A stretch of 31,909 nt of DNA from a virus, in the IMG/VR virus record IMGVR_UViG_3300047551_002575, positions 1-31,909 of that record; one strand, given 5' to 3'. The notes beneath the pieces are model-generated. The model was not told where the DNA came from. It worked only from the letters and a program-made list of their open reading frames with translations, and did not search any database. Position 1 is the stretch's first letter. Every line of letters begins with the position of its first letter. This document shows, one piece after another, positions 13,599 to 19,423 of this stretch. A program made the position numbers and the translations under genes.

Positions 13599-13796
13599 AT
13601 GACACCTTACGAATTACGGTTTGAAATTTTTAAGCAAGCATATGCTCATGCTAATGATGAATATCTTGCTCGATATAATATAGTTGATAATCATAATCAA
13701 AATACTGGAAGTAAATGGGATTATCCATCATTTCCTTCTTATGAAAAAATTGAACAACTTGCTGAAAAAATTAATAACTTTGTAAGTTCCAAGTAA
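13599..13796 (+). CDS. Small acidic protein within the tRNA cluster, unknown
   Basis: A 65-residue product with a good ribosome site (CAGGAG, ten bases before ATG). Helical ends and a polar middle (NHNQNTGSKWDYPSFPSYEKIEQL). No signal, no membrane span, no recognised family. It is flanked by tRNA-like sequences and followed by a hairpin. Confidence 0.7.
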   Translation: MTPYELRFEIFKQAYAHANDEYLARYNIVDNHNQNTGSKWDYPSFPSYEKIEQLAEKINNFVSSK

Positions 13797-13802
13797 AATA
13801 GT

Positions 13803-13818
13803 GGGGTGGCAACACCCC
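13803..13818 (+). repeat. GC-rich hairpin after the small gene
   Basis: GGGGTG (13803-13808), loop GCAA, CACCCC (13813-13818). There is no T run, so it is more likely a processing or pause structure than a full terminator. Confidence 0.5.
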
Positions 13819-13827
13819 CGTTAGTAT

Positions 13828-13900
13828 TCCCCTATAGCTCAATTGGCAGAGCACGGTGCTGTTAACACTGGGGTTGTTCGTTCGAGTCGGACTGGGGGAG
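13828..13900 (+). tRNA. tRNA-Asn (GTT)
   Basis: Acceptor TCCCCTA/TGGGGGA (one G-T). Anticodon loop CTGTTAA. T arm GTTCG-TTCGAGT-CGGAC. Confidence 0.9.
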
Positions 13901-13902
13901 TT

Positions 13903-13974
13903 GCCCTTGTAGCTCAGTGGTAGAGCGCGGCTTTTGTAAAGCCGATGTCGCAAGTTCAAATCTTGTCGGGGGCT
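13903..13974 (+). tRNA. tRNA-Thr (TGT)
   Basis: Acceptor GCCCTTG/CGGGGGC (two G-T pairs). Anticodon stem CGGCT/AGCCG with loop TTTGTAA. T arm GCAAG-TTCAAAT-CTTGT. Its last base is the first base of a promoter -35 box. Confidence 0.9.
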
Positions 13975-14002
13975 TGACATAATACTTATTATGTCTTATA
14001 CT
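13974..14002 (+). promoter_or_regulatory. Promoter overlapping the tRNA-Thr end (TTGACA-17-TATACT)
   Basis: A perfect -35 starts on the tRNA discriminator base. The -10 TATACT (13997-14002) is at optimal spacing. It would drive the cloverleaf RNA and tRNA-Gly. Confidence 0.65.
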
Positions 14003-14025
14003 TCTTTGGTGTGAAGGAAGTACGC

Positions 14026-14096
14026 TGAGAGTGATGCCAAAAGTAAGGCACCCCGACAAGGGATACAATAGAAGGATGAAAAACCTTCCACTCTCA
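14026..14096 (+). ncRNA. Cloverleaf-shaped non-coding RNA between tRNAs
   Basis: TGAGAGTG (14026-14033) pairs with CACTCTCA (14089-14096), eight perfect pairs. After one base comes TGCC-8-GGCA (14035-14038/14047-14050), placed like a D arm. A short CCC-5-GGG (14052-14054/14060-14062) follows, and then GAAGG-8-CCTTC (14071-14075/14084-14088), which abuts the closing stem as a T arm does. It lacks the TTCRA T-loop and a seven-base anticodon loop, so it is not an ordinary tRNA. Its own promoter lies just upstream and tRNA-Gly follows four bases later. Confidence 0.55.
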
Positions 14097-14100
14097 CATT

Positions 14101-14172
14101 GCGGAGTTAGTTCAGTGGTAGAACGCTATCCTTCCAAGTTAGATGTCGTCGGTTCGAATCCGATACTCCGCT
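14101..14172 (+). tRNA. tRNA-Gly (TCC)
   Basis: Acceptor GCGGAGT/ACTCCGC. Anticodon loop CTTCCAA, stem with one T-T mismatch. T loop TTCGAAT. Confidence 0.9.
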
Positions 14173-14189
14173 TCTTAATCAAATCTTAG

Positions 14190-14218
14190 TTGACAAAAGA
14201 CTCAAAGTGCTCTAATAT
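14190..14218 (+). promoter_or_regulatory. Porin promoter (TTGACA-17-TAATAT)
   Basis: Perfect -35 (14190-14195) and a five-of-six -10 at ideal spacing. It starts a leader of about 135 bases before the porin ATG. Confidence 0.7.
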
Positions 14219-14226
14219 ACTATCCA

Positions 14227-14336
14227 ATCTTAAGATAACCTTAAGATCTTCTAAATAGTGGAACTTGATTGATGCCTCAACTACTCGCATCAATCTTGTG
14301 AATCAATCACTAGGGATTATTCCCTCAGTGTATAAT
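14227..14336 (+). promoter_or_regulatory. Porin 5' leader with two perfect hairpins and a second -10-like box
   Basis: ATCTTAAG/CTTAAGAT (14227-14234/14240-14247) and GATTGATG/CATCAATC (14267-14274/14288-14295) are perfect eight-base pairings. TATAAT at 14331-14336 may belong to a second promoter, though no good -35 precedes it. Stable 5' hairpins often protect abundant mRNAs from decay. Confidence 0.5.
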
Positions 14337-14360
14337 GTCGTTTAGTACTAAAAACTTTTT

Positions 14361-15827
14361 ATGAAACTCAAACAACTGATGCTTGCACCTGTTGCTCTGG
14401 GAATGGTTGCTCCTGTTGCTGCGAATGCCGCAGATCTTAACATGGCAGCAGTCAACCAATACTCCACTGAGCAGGTTACAAGCGTTTCGCAACTTTCTGA
14501 TGTGCAGCCTACTGATTGGGCATATCAGGCACTCAGCAACCTTGTAGAGCGTTATGGTTGCGTTGCTGGTTATCCTAACGGCACCTTTGGTGGTGGTCGT
14601 GCCATGACTCGTTATGAGGCAGCAGCACTTCTGAATGCATGTCTTGATCGTGTAACTGAAAATACTGATGAACTCAAGCGTCTTGCTAATGAGTTCCGTG
14701 ATGAACTGACCGTTATTCAAGGTAAAGTTGTTGGTCTGGAAACTAAAGTTGCTGCTCTGGAAGCAACTCAGTTTTCCACTACTACCAAACTGCGTGGTGA
14801 AGCAAACTTTGTTCTTGGTGGTGTAGATAATTACCAAACCAAGGATGGTGACATTACTCATACCGCATTCAATTATGATCTGCGTCTGAACCTGGACACT
14901 TCATTCACTGGTAAGGATCTTCTCCGTACTCGTCTGCGTTCTTCTAACTTCAGTAGCAATCCTTTTGGTTCTAGTTCTTCCCTGTTCAAACTGGACAAGG
15001 CAGACAATACCACCAGCGAAGTTGGTAATAACGTAGTTATTGACCGCTTGTTTTATCAGTTCCCTGCTTTCAATAACAAAGCAACTCTGACTGCTGGTGC
15101 CGCAGTTCGTAACACTGAAATTGCTTGGATGCCTTCTGCTTATAAGTCTGGCATTCTTGACTTCTTTGCTGTTGCTGGTACTCCAGGTGTTTATAACAAG
15201 GCAACTGGTGCTGGTTTTGGTGCTCAGTATAGTAAGAAAGGTCTGATTGCTGGTGTAAACTATGTTGCTCAAAGTGGTAACAATAGTGAAACTGGGGTAT
15301 TTGATGAGACTGGTGCTCTGAATACTCTGGCACAAATCGGTTATCGTGGTAACAACTGGGGTGCTGCATTTGGTTATCGTTATGGTACTGAAGGCACTCG
15401 CGTTCGTACTTACAACGGTCTGAATGGTGCTTCTGGTACTCTGGTTCCTGGTCAAACCTCTAACGGTTATGCCCTGAATGCTTACTGGCAACCTCAGAAA
15501 TCGGGTATTGTTCCTTCTATCTCCACTGGTTATGGTTGGAACTCTGTGAGTGGTACTGCTAGCGATGCTACCGATAGTCAGTCTTGGTTCGCTGGTCTTC
15601 AGTGGGAGGATGTATTTGTTGGTGGTAACTCTGCTGGTATTGCTATTGGACAAGCACCTACTGGTGAAAACCTTGAGAAGTCTACTCTTCTTGAGATCTT
15701 CTACAAGTATCAAGTGTCCGATAACATCAGCGTCACTCCTGCTATTATTTACGGAAGTGATAACCAACGTCTTGCTGACAACTCTTCTAATTGGGGTGGT
15801 GTGATTCAAACGACCTTTAGGTTCTGA
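14361..15827 (+). CDS. Cyanobacterial-type outer membrane porin with SLH domain
   Basis: Residues 1-23 are a signal peptide (cut ANA-A). Residues 45-95 are an S-layer homology domain (DWAYQALSNLVERYG, then GYPNGTFGG and RYEAAALLNAC) that binds peptidoglycan. A short coiled coil at 98-120 leads into a beta-barrel of the OprB/Som porin type, which ends in Phe (TTFRF), the usual outer-membrane insertion signal. It matches the layout and length of the major Som porins of marine Synechococcus. Codon use differs from its neighbours: CTG, CGT, GGT and AAC dominate instead of TTA and AGA, as in highly expressed genes or recent host origin. It has its own promoter, leader and terminator. Replacing or supplementing host outer-membrane transport during infection is a reasonable inference. 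Confidence 0.9.
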   Translation: MKLKQLMLAPVALGMVAPVAANAADLNMAAVNQYSTEQVTSVSQLSDVQPTDWAYQALSNLVERYGCVAGYPNGTFGGGRAMTRYEAAALLNACLDRVTENTDELKRLANEFRDELTVIQGKVVGLETKVAALEATQFSTTTKLRGEANFVLGGVDNYQTKDGDITHTAFNYDLRLNLDTSFTGKDLLRTRLRSSNFSSNPFGSSSSLFKLDKADNTTSEVGNNVVIDRLFYQFPAFNNKATLTAGAAVRNTEIAWMPSAYKSGILDFFAVAGTPGVYNKATGAGFGAQYSKKGLIAGVNYVAQSGNNSETGVFDETGALNTLAQIGYRGNNWGAAFGYRYGTEGTRVRTYNGLNGASGTLVPGQTSNGYALNAYWQPQKSGIVPSISTGYGWNSVSGTASDATDSQSWFAGLQWEDVFVGGNSAGIAIGQAPTGENLEKSTLLEIFYKYQVSDNISVTPAIIYGSDNQRLADNSSNWGGVIQTTFRF

Positions 15828-15837
15828 TATACATATG

Positions 15838-15861
15838 GGGGGTTGACAAACCCCCTTTTTT
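15838..15861 (+). terminator. Porin terminator with TTGACA across its loop
   Basis: GGGGGTT (15838-15844), loop GACA, AACCCCC (15849-15855), then six T. A strong intrinsic terminator that shares bases with the next promoter. Confidence 0.9.
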
Positions 15862-15871
15862 AGTGTATTAT
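15843..15871 (+). promoter_or_regulatory. Promoter inside the terminator (TTGACA-17-TATTAT)
   Basis: The -35 (15843-15848) is formed by the stem-loop junction of the porin terminator. The right arm and T run form the 17-base spacer, and the -10 TATTAT is at 15866-15871. The next ATG is 22 bases further on. Confidence 0.65.
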
Positions 15872-15892
15872 ATTTAACGAGTTAGGAGTTTT

Positions 15893-16087
15893 ATGTCTCT
15901 TATTTCCCAGCGAGATAGGCAACTTGCTATTGAAGCATTAGTATATTATCGTGATGATATACTTCGTAAAGATCAGGCATGTAAAGAACTCGGTATTTCT
16001 GACGTTCAATTAAATGATGTTGCTATGATGGAACTGAACGCTCTTATCAACTGGGTCAAATTGGAATATCAAAAAAATGAAAATTAA
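15893..16087 (+). CDS. Small helical protein, unknown
   Basis: A 64-residue product with AGGAG eight bases before ATG. It is helical and mixed-charge, with a segment (RKDQACKELGISDVQLND) that resembles a short helix-turn-helix, as in small phage DNA-binding proteins, but this is only a shape resemblance. It overlaps the next gene by 11 bases. Confidence 0.7.
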   Translation: MSLISQRDRQLAIEALVYYRDDILRKDQACKELGISDVQLNDVAMMELNALINWVKLEYQKNEN

Positions 16088-16241
16088 TCTTTGGTATTGT
16101 ACAGAAATGAAGATGTGGCGTTGGACTTTAACTGACGATCATAGACCTATCATTAAACAAGAGTCAGGTCAAAGAGAAAATCTTCGTGATGCTATGAATG
16201 ATGTAGCAAATACTGTAGAATATCTGATGAGTCAATCTTGA
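16077..16241 (+). CDS. 54-residue Trp-rich protein, unknown
   Basis: The start lies inside the end of the previous gene. The product has WYCTE, then MWRWTLTDD and an acidic helical C-terminus (LRDAMNDVANTVEYLM). The strand-like then helical pattern suggests a small folded domain. It ends six bases before tRNA-Val. Confidence 0.65.
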   Translation: MKINLWYCTEMKMWRWTLTDDHRPIIKQESGQRENLRDAMNDVANTVEYLMSQS

Positions 16242-16247
16242 CTTTTC

Positions 16248-16319
16248 GGGCGATTAACTCAGCGGTAGAGTGCGCTCCTTACAAGTGTGAAGTCACTGGT
16301 TCGAATCCAGTATCGCCCA
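16248..16319 (+). tRNA. tRNA-Val (TAC)
   Basis: Acceptor GGGCGAT/ATCGCCC. Anticodon loop CTTACAA; the stem has a T-T mismatch at the same place as in tRNA-Gly. T loop TTCGAAT. Confidence 0.9.
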
Positions 16320-16320
16320 T

Positions 16321-16342
16321 TATAAATACTTCAAAAGTATTT
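16321..16342 (+). promoter_or_regulatory. Late promoter within an inverted repeat (TATAAATA)
   Basis: An exact T4 late box (16321-16328), 20 bases before the Dps-like ATG. AAATACTT (16324-16331) and AAGTATTT (16335-16342) form an eight-base stem with a three-base loop. This is the same arrangement as at 1073. Confidence 0.7.
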
Positions 16343-16348
16343 GGTTAG

Positions 16349-16912
16349 ATGGAAGGTTTATACAAATTATTGAGTGATATTCATTCAAATCTTTTTGTTT
16401 TATTTCATAAGACTTGGGTTTTTCACTGGAATGTTATAGGTCCTGATTTCCAACAACTTCATACCTTATTCGGTGAACAATATGAATCTATGTTTGAAGA
16501 GATTGATCGTCTTGCTGAACATATGAGATTTTTGAATATTCGCCCAGTTGGAACTCTTACAAGAATTGTAGAGGTTTCTACAGTTGGACAAGGTTCGGAT
16601 ATTGTTCAAATTGATGAACTTGGACAAAGGCAAATTGTTCCAGGTAAACCAGTTGTGAAAGCGGAAGATATGGTTAAAAGACTTCTTGCGGATAATTTAA
16701 TCTTTTTAGAACTTTTAACAGAAGCATCTGAAGCAGCTGGAGAACAAAGATCATATTCAACTGAAAATATTCTTCAAGATTTAATGGAGTCTCACGGTAA
16801 GTTTGTATGGATGTTGCGTTCAATAACTGAAAAATCTCAAAAAATGTCTATAGAGGATGTTGCAACTGAAGTACTTCCACAAGAACAACCTATACAACCT
16901 CAAATTCAATAA
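16349..16912 (+). CDS. Dps-like ferritin-family protein
   Basis: The N-terminal half carries the Dps ferroxidase pattern: KTWVFHWNV (His26), LHTLFGEQYE (His38), then EIDRLAEHMR (Asp53, Glu57), at the spacing known from Dps. The family stores iron with H2O2 and often shields DNA. Residues about 70-95 (EVSTVGQGSDIVQ and following) are an extra loop not usual in Dps. The C-terminal tail is Gln/Pro-rich rather than Lys-rich, so DNA binding is not assured. The exact late promoter suggests late expression, perhaps protection from oxidative damage or packaging with the virion. Confidence 0.8.
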   Translation: MEGLYKLLSDIHSNLFVLFHKTWVFHWNVIGPDFQQLHTLFGEQYESMFEEIDRLAEHMRFLNIRPVGTLTRIVEVSTVGQGSDIVQIDELGQRQIVPGKPVVKAEDMVKRLLADNLIFLELLTEASEAAGEQRSYSTENILQDLMESHGKFVWMLRSITEKSQKMSIEDVATEVLPQEQPIQPQIQ

Positions 16913-16939
16913 TACTGATATTTAATTGATTGATTAGAA

Positions 16940-17197
16940 ATGGAAAATTTAAGAATCAGATGTCGCTCCTGTGGTAAGGAGATTGAAGGGCATCATAGTA
17001 AAACTGTATCATGTGGTTGCCCTAATATGGCAACTATTCGCGGTGATAAGATTTCGGCAGTTGACTTATCTAATATTGTTATGCTAAACTCTTATCATAC
17101 AAAAACAAAGTCTAGTGTTCTTACCAATGAAGATATTCAGTGGCAAGAAGCACGTCGTCAACGTAAAGTTAGACGATTAGATTTTGAAGTCCGTTGA
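16940..17197 (+). CDS. Small zinc-ribbon-like protein
   Basis: CRSCG (8-12) and CGCP (25-28) give a CxxC...CxC set able to bind one zinc ion, with HH at 18-19. The rest is polar, with a basic C-terminus (EARRQRKVRRLDF) fit for RNA or DNA binding. No named family recognised. Confidence 0.7.
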   Translation: MENLRIRCRSCGKEIEGHHSKTVSCGCPNMATIRGDKISAVDLSNIVMLNSYHTKTKSSVLTNEDIQWQEARRQRKVRRLDFEVR

Positions 17198-17208
17198 GGA
17201 CTTATTTT

Positions 17209-17293
17209 GGCGAGATGACTGAGTGGTTTAAAGTGGACGCCTTGAAAGCGTTTGAGGTGAAAGCCTCCGTGGGTTCGAATCCTACTCTCGCCG
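17209..17293 (+). tRNA. tRNA-Ser (TGA)
   Basis: Acceptor GGCGAGA/TCTCGCC. Anticodon stem GACGC/GCGTT with loop CTTGAAA. The long variable arm typical of tRNA-Ser is present (TTGAGGTGAAAGCCTCC). Confidence 0.92.
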
Positions 17294-17353
17294 TTTAAGA
17301 AATGTTACTAAATTTTAGATTTTTTTAATCTATATTTTTGTATCAACACAAAG

Positions 17354-17381
17354 TTGACACTCTCCAAATACTGACTAGCAT
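17354..17381 (+). promoter_or_regulatory. Probable promoter for the gnd block (TTGACA-16-TAGCAT)
   Basis: Perfect -35, weak -10. The -10 lies within ACTAG-cataa-CTAGT (17374-17388), an inverted repeat that could serve as an operator. The first ATG is 26 bases downstream. Confidence 0.5.
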
Positions 17382-17407
17382 AACTAGTAGTATTCAACCT
17401 AAAACCT

Positions 17408-17557
17408 ATGGATCAGCACACCTACGACAATTGGGTGAAGATCAAGGAGACTTTCGAAGCCTCTGGAAACATGAATAATATGTTTTATAAGAGAGCGGTT
17501 GAAATAGTCAAAACCAGAAGAGATCCTCTTGCAAAGTTTCTTGGAGATGAAAAATGA
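17408..17557 (+). CDS. 49-residue basic helical protein
   Basis: The ATG at 17408 is the first start after the promoter. Helical, with a basic second half (YKRAVEIVKTRRDPL). Its stop overlaps the start region of the next gene (ATGATG). No family recognised. Confidence 0.65.
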   Translation: MDQHTYDNWVKIKETFEASGNMNNMFYKRAVEIVKTRRDPLAKFLGDEK

Positions 17558-17760
17558 TGGAACCATTTGACGATGATTATGTAACTCGTACAGAAGTACA
17601 GGAGATGATTGATGCAGCAATACGACGACACAACCGTAATGCTTCTATCATTAGTATGTGCGTCGGTTGGGTGGTTCTTGCTCTATTTGCTGAGGGACTT
17701 TTAAGATTGATTGGTGTTATTCCACCATTACTTCCATTTCTCAAGATTACTTTGAACTAA
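17557..17760 (+). CDS. 67-residue membrane protein
   Basis: An acidic N-terminus (EPFDDDYVTRTEVQEMID) and a long hydrophobic C-terminal half with one or two membrane spans broken by IPPLLP. An adjacent in-frame ATG at 17554 is equally possible. The stop overlaps the next start (TAATG). Confidence 0.7.
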   Translation: MEPFDDDYVTRTEVQEMIDAAIRRHNRNASIISMCVGWVVLALFAEGLLRLIGVIPPLLPFLKITLN

Positions 17761-17873
17761 TGGCAACAATTACAGAAGAAGATTTACAAAAATTAAACCG
17801 AATAGTTTTTCAACAAAAAATGGAAGAACTATTTGAAGAACCATCTACTTATGAGGATGAAGAAGATGATTAA
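17760..17873 (+). CDS. 37-residue acidic peptide
   Basis: TAATG overlap with the gene before. Ends in EDEEDD. Helical. It overlaps the following membrane peptide by eight bases. Too small to assign. Confidence 0.6.
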   Translation: MATITEEDLQKLNRIVFQQKMEELFEEPSTYEDEEDD

Positions 17874-17952
17874 AACACTTTTAATTTCGACTCTAATATA
17901 TGGGTCAATTATAGGATTGTGGATTTATTGGGGACTTACACACGCTTATTAA
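17866..17952 (+). CDS. 28-residue single-span membrane peptide
   Basis: It starts inside the previous ORF. Nearly the whole peptide is one membrane span (LLISTLIYGSIIGLWIYWG). It resembles in size the tiny subunits of photosynthetic membrane complexes, but I cannot match it to one. It directly precedes gnd. Confidence 0.5.
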   Translation: MIKTLLISTLIYGSIIGLWIYWGLTHAY

Positions 17953-17962
17953 AGGTAATTAT

Positions 17963-18997
17963 ATGAAAGTAGGATTAATAGGACTTGGAAGAATGGGCGA
18001 AGGCATGTCTCGCCGTATGATGAAAGCAGGAATAGAAGTCTGGGGTTATCGGAGAAATTATGAAAAAGCAAATGAAGCATATGAAAAGGGATATGTGGAT
18101 GGAATTGCAACTACTATTGAAAATCTTGTTAAAGTAGTAAAGAAAAATAAAAATGGTAGACCACAACCAGGAGTTTTTCAGATGGTTGTTCCTGCCGAAA
18201 CTGTAGAGGAGACAATTAATGAGTTACTACGATATTGTAGTGAGGGAGATATTATTATTGATCATGGCAATAGCAATTTTAAAGACAGTCGGAAAAGAGC
18301 AGAACGTCTGGCAAAATTGGGTATCCAATATATTGATTGTGGTACTAGCGGTGGTGTTTATGGTCTGGATCGTGGATACTGTCTTATGGTTGGTGGCGGA
18401 AATACTGCGGTCGCCACTTGTGCGAGCATTTTTGATGCCCTCGCTCCAGGAATCATCGCTGCCCCAAGGACTCAATTTGACTCGGACGTAACTTCTGCTG
18501 AGTTTGGTTGGTTACATTGTGGTGGTCCAGGTGCAGGACACTTTGTGAAGATGGTGCATAACGGCATTGAGTATGGTATTATGCAAGCATATGCAGAAGG
18601 ATTTAATATCTTAAAGAATGCAAATAATGGAGCACAGTATGTTAGAGAAGGAGATGCTGAAGTTGCTCCAATGGCAGATCCAGAATCTTATTGCTATGAC
18701 ATTGATGTTGCTGAAGTTGCTGAGTTATGGCGTCGTGGTAGCGTGGTTGGCAGTTGGTTACTTGATCTTACTGCTGATGTGCTACGCAGGGATGGCAGCC
18801 TTAAACAGTTCTCTGGAGGAGTATCCGACAGTGGTGAGGGTCGTTGGACTGTTTCTGCCGCTGTGGACCTGGGGGTTCCCGCTCCTGTTATTACTACTGC
18901 CTTATTTGAAAGATTTAACTCACGCAATCTCGGATCATTCGGAGCAAAAATCTTGAATGGTATGCGTTATATGTTTGGAGGACATCATGTTAGGTAA
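17963..18997 (+). CDS. gnd: 6-phosphogluconate dehydrogenase (decarboxylating)
   Basis: It converts 6-phosphogluconate to ribulose 5-phosphate, CO2 and NADPH or NADH in the oxidative pentose phosphate pathway. GLGRMG (7-12) is the nucleotide-binding loop. DCGTSGG (125-131) binds substrate. GAGHFVKMVHNGIEY (190-204) holds the catalytic Lys196 and Asn200. At 344 residues it is the short Gnd type rather than the 470-residue form. Gnd is a known cyanophage auxiliary metabolic gene thought to supply NADPH and pentoses for phage DNA synthesis. The ribosome site AAAGG is eight bases upstream. It sits after four tiny ORFs and overlaps the next small gene. Confidence 0.95.
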   Translation: MKVGLIGLGRMGEGMSRRMMKAGIEVWGYRRNYEKANEAYEKGYVDGIATTIENLVKVVKKNKNGRPQPGVFQMVVPAETVEETINELLRYCSEGDIIIDHGNSNFKDSRKRAERLAKLGIQYIDCGTSGGVYGLDRGYCLMVGGGNTAVATCASIFDALAPGIIAAPRTQFDSDVTSAEFGWLHCGGPGAGHFVKMVHNGIEYGIMQAYAEGFNILKNANNGAQYVREGDAEVAPMADPESYCYDIDVAEVAELWRRGSVVGSWLLDLTADVLRRDGSLKQFSGGVSDSGEGRWTVSAAVDLGVPAPVITTALFERFNSRNLGSFGAKILNGMRYMFGGHHVR

Positions 18998-19106
18998 AGC
19001 ACTTATTTTTGTTGCTATTCCTTTTGTACTGTCTACACTGTATTTCGGAACACGAGGAGGATACTATGATTCCGAAGACTATAAGGGAAATGGAACCGCA
19101 CATTAG
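18987..19106 (+). CDS. 39-residue membrane or exported peptide
   Basis: It begins within the end of gnd, with GGAGGA six bases before the ATG. Residues 4-20 are hydrophobic and the tail is polar (RGGYYDSEDYKGN). It overlaps the next gene by 41 bases. Confidence 0.55.
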   Translation: MLGKALIFVAIPFVLSTLYFGTRGGYYDSEDYKGNGTAH

Positions 19107-19293
19107 GCAAAGATATCATTTTGCAATGTCTGCTTTTTCTAGAATGTATGGAGTGAAAGTTGCAATGAATGATATTCACATTAGGCAGTTTTGTATTGAA
19201 TGGTCTTATTGGGATGCTCATGCACCTTTGAGTGGTTTAGATGAGACAGACCAATACTTTTATTATGAGTATAAAAACTGGAGAGGTATATAA
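19066..19293 (+). CDS. 75-residue aromatic-rich protein, unknown
   Basis: ATG 19066 follows GAGGAGG by six bases, which decides the start over a longer frame. The product is soluble and rich in Tyr, Trp, His and Phe (FCIEWSYWDAHAP, YFYYEYKNW). Helical at the N-terminus. No family recognised. Confidence 0.7.
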   Translation: MIPKTIREMEPHIRQRYHFAMSAFSRMYGVKVAMNDIHIRQFCIEWSYWDAHAPLSGLDETDQYFYYEYKNWRGI

Positions 19294-19297
19294 AAAA

Positions 19298-19414
19298 ATG
19301 AAATATTTGATTGTTTATTTACTGAATAATAATTTATTTTTAGGAATTTTGTGCTACTTTTTGGTTATGGTACCAATTTTTGGAATTATAATTATACATA
19401 AAGATAAAAAGTAA
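19298..19414 (+). CDS. 38-residue membrane peptide
   Basis: Almost entirely hydrophobic with a Lys-rich end (HKDKK), positive-inside. It fills the gap before the fibre-like gene. No clear ribosome site, so less certain. Confidence 0.5.
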   Translation: MKYLIVYLLNNNLFLGILCYFLVMVPIFGIIIIHKDKK

Positions 19415-19423
19415 GTATAAAAA

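Noticed and set aside
13771-14068. Minus-strand frames of 68-69 codons over tRNA-Asn and tRNA-Thr
   Set aside because: They are antisense to tRNAs (RFELATSALQ-type artefact peptides) and have no start signals.
14901-15809. A 302-codon open frame antisense to the porin
   Set aside because: It is a mirror of the porin's biased codons (Thr/Ser/Arg-rich shadow), has no ribosome site and lies wholly within a well-supported gene.
13142-17293. Prophage attachment site in one of the tRNAs
   Set aside because: No integrase gene or duplicated tRNA end is seen, and lytic T4-like phages do not integrate this way.
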